A DNA stretch of 64,000 bases from positions 5,980,001 through 6,044,000 of the forward strand of contig NC_132981.1 of the NCBI RefSeq assembly GCF_047496725.1, written 5' to 3'. Below are positions 62,293 through 64,000 of the stretch, in pieces (position 1 is the first letter of the stretch; every line of letters begins with the position of its first letter). The DNA is from Anoplolepis gracilipes (lineage: Eukaryota; Arthropoda; Insecta; Hymenoptera; Formicidae). The notes beneath the pieces were generated by a model. That model was not told the DNA's origin. It made no database searches and saw only the letters and a list, made by a program, of their open reading frames with translations. The position numbers and the translations under genes are program-made.

Positions 62293-64000
62293 CTGCAAAA
62301 AGAGTACGAGGAATCATACATTGTGCGAATAGATTCGATCTTTGCCTCCAAAAAGATCCTTTCAAAAAAAGTCTCGTAAATTTAACAAACGATCGAAAGA
62401 GCGGATTAATTAAAATACGATCGTGCTACCGCGAATATAAGAATTTATTAGATTCCTTTGAAACCAGTCATGTATTTATAATACCGCCTTTTTCCTTCTA
62501 TCTCCTCGCTTCCTTTCGTATCATTAATTATTTATATCACATTCGACGTATGTTTACGATCGATTCAATGAGGCTACATTAGCATACCCGGCATTCTATT
62601 CACCAATCTTATTTTTAGTATTAATCACGCGCGCGTCAATGTATATTTACGAATGTTGCTTTAGATACACGCTAATTTTTATACACGCGTATATATATAT
62701 ATATGTATCGAAAAGAATCAGAAGAAGAAAAAAAAAACGACCATACAACGGTATCCGCTTCTCACGCGCTCAATGGGAGGCCTAAGTGTGTCAAGCTCGA
62801 CGGAATCGCGACGCGCGCTCGCCGAGAAATGCGACGCGGGCTCGATTATCGGATCGGACAAATGGAGCGATCGTCGAAAGAGTTATTTCCGGTGGCGGGA
62901 CAGCCGAAGGTGATGCGGCGCGAGAGGACGAGAAGGAGAAAAAGCGACAAAGTTGTCCGTCGCTAGTTTGAACGAATGCGATCGGCGACGATGGGGAAGG
63001 GGAGTAAGAGAGGTCGGGGGAGGAGGAGAAGAGGGCCGAGAGCCCGCGACGGAATAGGAGCAACGAGTCGGTTGCGTATAGAACTTGTACGTTTTATAGT
63101 GGCCGATTGCGTCACGCGTGTGACCTTAGGGCATAACGGACCACCCGTGTCTTTAGCCGCGGGTCAATCGGCCAGTTCCGCGCGGAGCGTATACGTTCGG
63201 CGCAGTTCTCCTTCTCATCCCCCTGATTCTTGCCCCCCCCCCCCCCGCCTCGCCTTCCTTTGCTCTACCCCGTCCACTTATCCCATCTCATGGATTTTCA
63301 ATGCACGCGTCCTATAATTCGCGACAGACCGAAGGCCTACTGAGTCACTTGCGGCGAATCTCGACAGCGATGCCGAAGAAAAGCGTACAGCTGATGGTGG
63401 TCCATGAATGGTGGAATCACGCCACCACGTTATGTTACGTCAAATGCATTCCGATAATAATCTTTGGTCTTGGTGAACATTATTCGTGTTTGATTCCGAC
63501 GACATTCTTTTCTATTTTATAGATCGAAAACATAAGCAAATATAAATAATTATATTACGCAAACATTTTTTTTTATACAGTTATCAAGGAGACACAATTT
63601 TTTTCTAAGGTATGTCCGCAATAACTTTTCAAGGTCCGTCTCGAAACAGATAGCTAGATTTCGATAAAACCGTTATCCCGCATAATTCACGAAGAGATAT
63701 CGACGACCCAACAGACGGGGAACACAGAAGACTGAAAGCGCGGACGCGGTAACGACGCGCGCGCGTTTCATTCATATCCCGTTCTATCTCAGCATCGTTC
63801 TCTTATAAGGCTAACGATAATCGTCGACCGAGAGTTGAGACTGGGAAATAAAGAAGACGCGCGCGCGCGAGCCGATGAGCGCACATGTGCATCGAAAATT
63901 GTGTCGGGCCACAGGAATGCAGGAATGAAAAGGGTACACCGACCGCGTGCGCGCGTGCAAAGAAACCGGTCGTTCCGCGCGCGGGATTTTTATGCACCAC
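62293..64000. other. Intron or upstream region of the dusky-like gene
   Basis: No exon with a signal peptide joined to a phase-0 donor was recognised on the minus strand, so the 5' exon probably lies beyond the window. The stretch 62760-63330 is GC- and purine-rich with overlapping ORFs on both strands and a C14 run at 63233-63246. The last 300 bases are CpG-rich (repeated GCGCGC). Confidence 0.45.

Noticed and set aside
62293..62298. Start of the dusky-like protein at a TTG just before 62292
   Set aside because: The TTG and following CAG are part of the splice acceptor TTTTTGCAG; an insect nuclear gene would start at an upstream ATG in another exon.
1..64000. tRNA, rRNA, CRISPR array, transposase genes
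   Set aside because: I looked for tRNA B-box-like motifs, spaced identical repeats and known transposase signatures by eye and found none; the many short repeats are microsatellites.

Overview
The window looks like insect nuclear DNA, probably from a hymenopteran such as an ant. This is inferred from AT-rich, gene-poor spacers, unsuppressed CpG in gene-bearing stretches, many long (GA)n and (TA)n microsatellites, short introns of about 90-110 bp, and the protein families present. The species cannot be named from sequence alone.

Three genes are well supported. (1) On the minus strand at 16720-18051 is an intronless 443-residue EcKinase-like/CHK-kinase-like (EcKL) protein. (2) On the plus strand, a seven-exon zona pellucida (ZP) domain membrane protein closest to Drosophila Miniature runs from a signal-peptide exon at 48559-48600 to a stop at 56888-56890. 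Its splice phases all agree and give a 600-residue product. (3) On the minus strand, a second ZP-domain membrane protein of the Dusky/Dusky-like type has its whole ZP domain, cleavage site, membrane segment and stop in one exon (60574-62292). Its first exon or exons are not recognised here and probably lie beyond position 64000. The two ZP genes converge tail to tail with 3.7 kb between their stop codons.

Layout. 1-500: a possible 42-nt exon of an immunoglobulin-domain protein on the minus strand at the window edge. 0.5-16.7 kb: mostly AT-rich spacer with a diverged 80-bp repeat pair and two weak exon candidates. 16.7-18.1 kb: the EcKL gene. 18.1-34.3 kb: spacer with microsatellites and a tandemly duplicated block. 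34.3-35.5 kb: a GC-rich island with three consensus splice donors on the plus strand, a candidate promoter and 5' UTR exon area for the miniature-like gene. 35.5-48.5 kb: long non-coding stretch. 48.5-56.9 kb: the miniature-like gene, including a MITE-like inverted repeat in its first coding intron. 56.9-60.5 kb: shared 3' region. 60.6-62.3 kb: the dusky-like gene.

In Drosophila, Miniature, Dusky and Dusky-like are apical ZP proteins that link epidermal membrane and actin to the forming cuticle, so these two genes probably act in cuticle, wing or bristle morphogenesis. The EcKL gene belongs to a family tied to ecdysteroid phosphorylation and detoxification. No CRISPR array, tRNA, rRNA or intact transposase gene was seen, and nothing here is clearly a new biological system.
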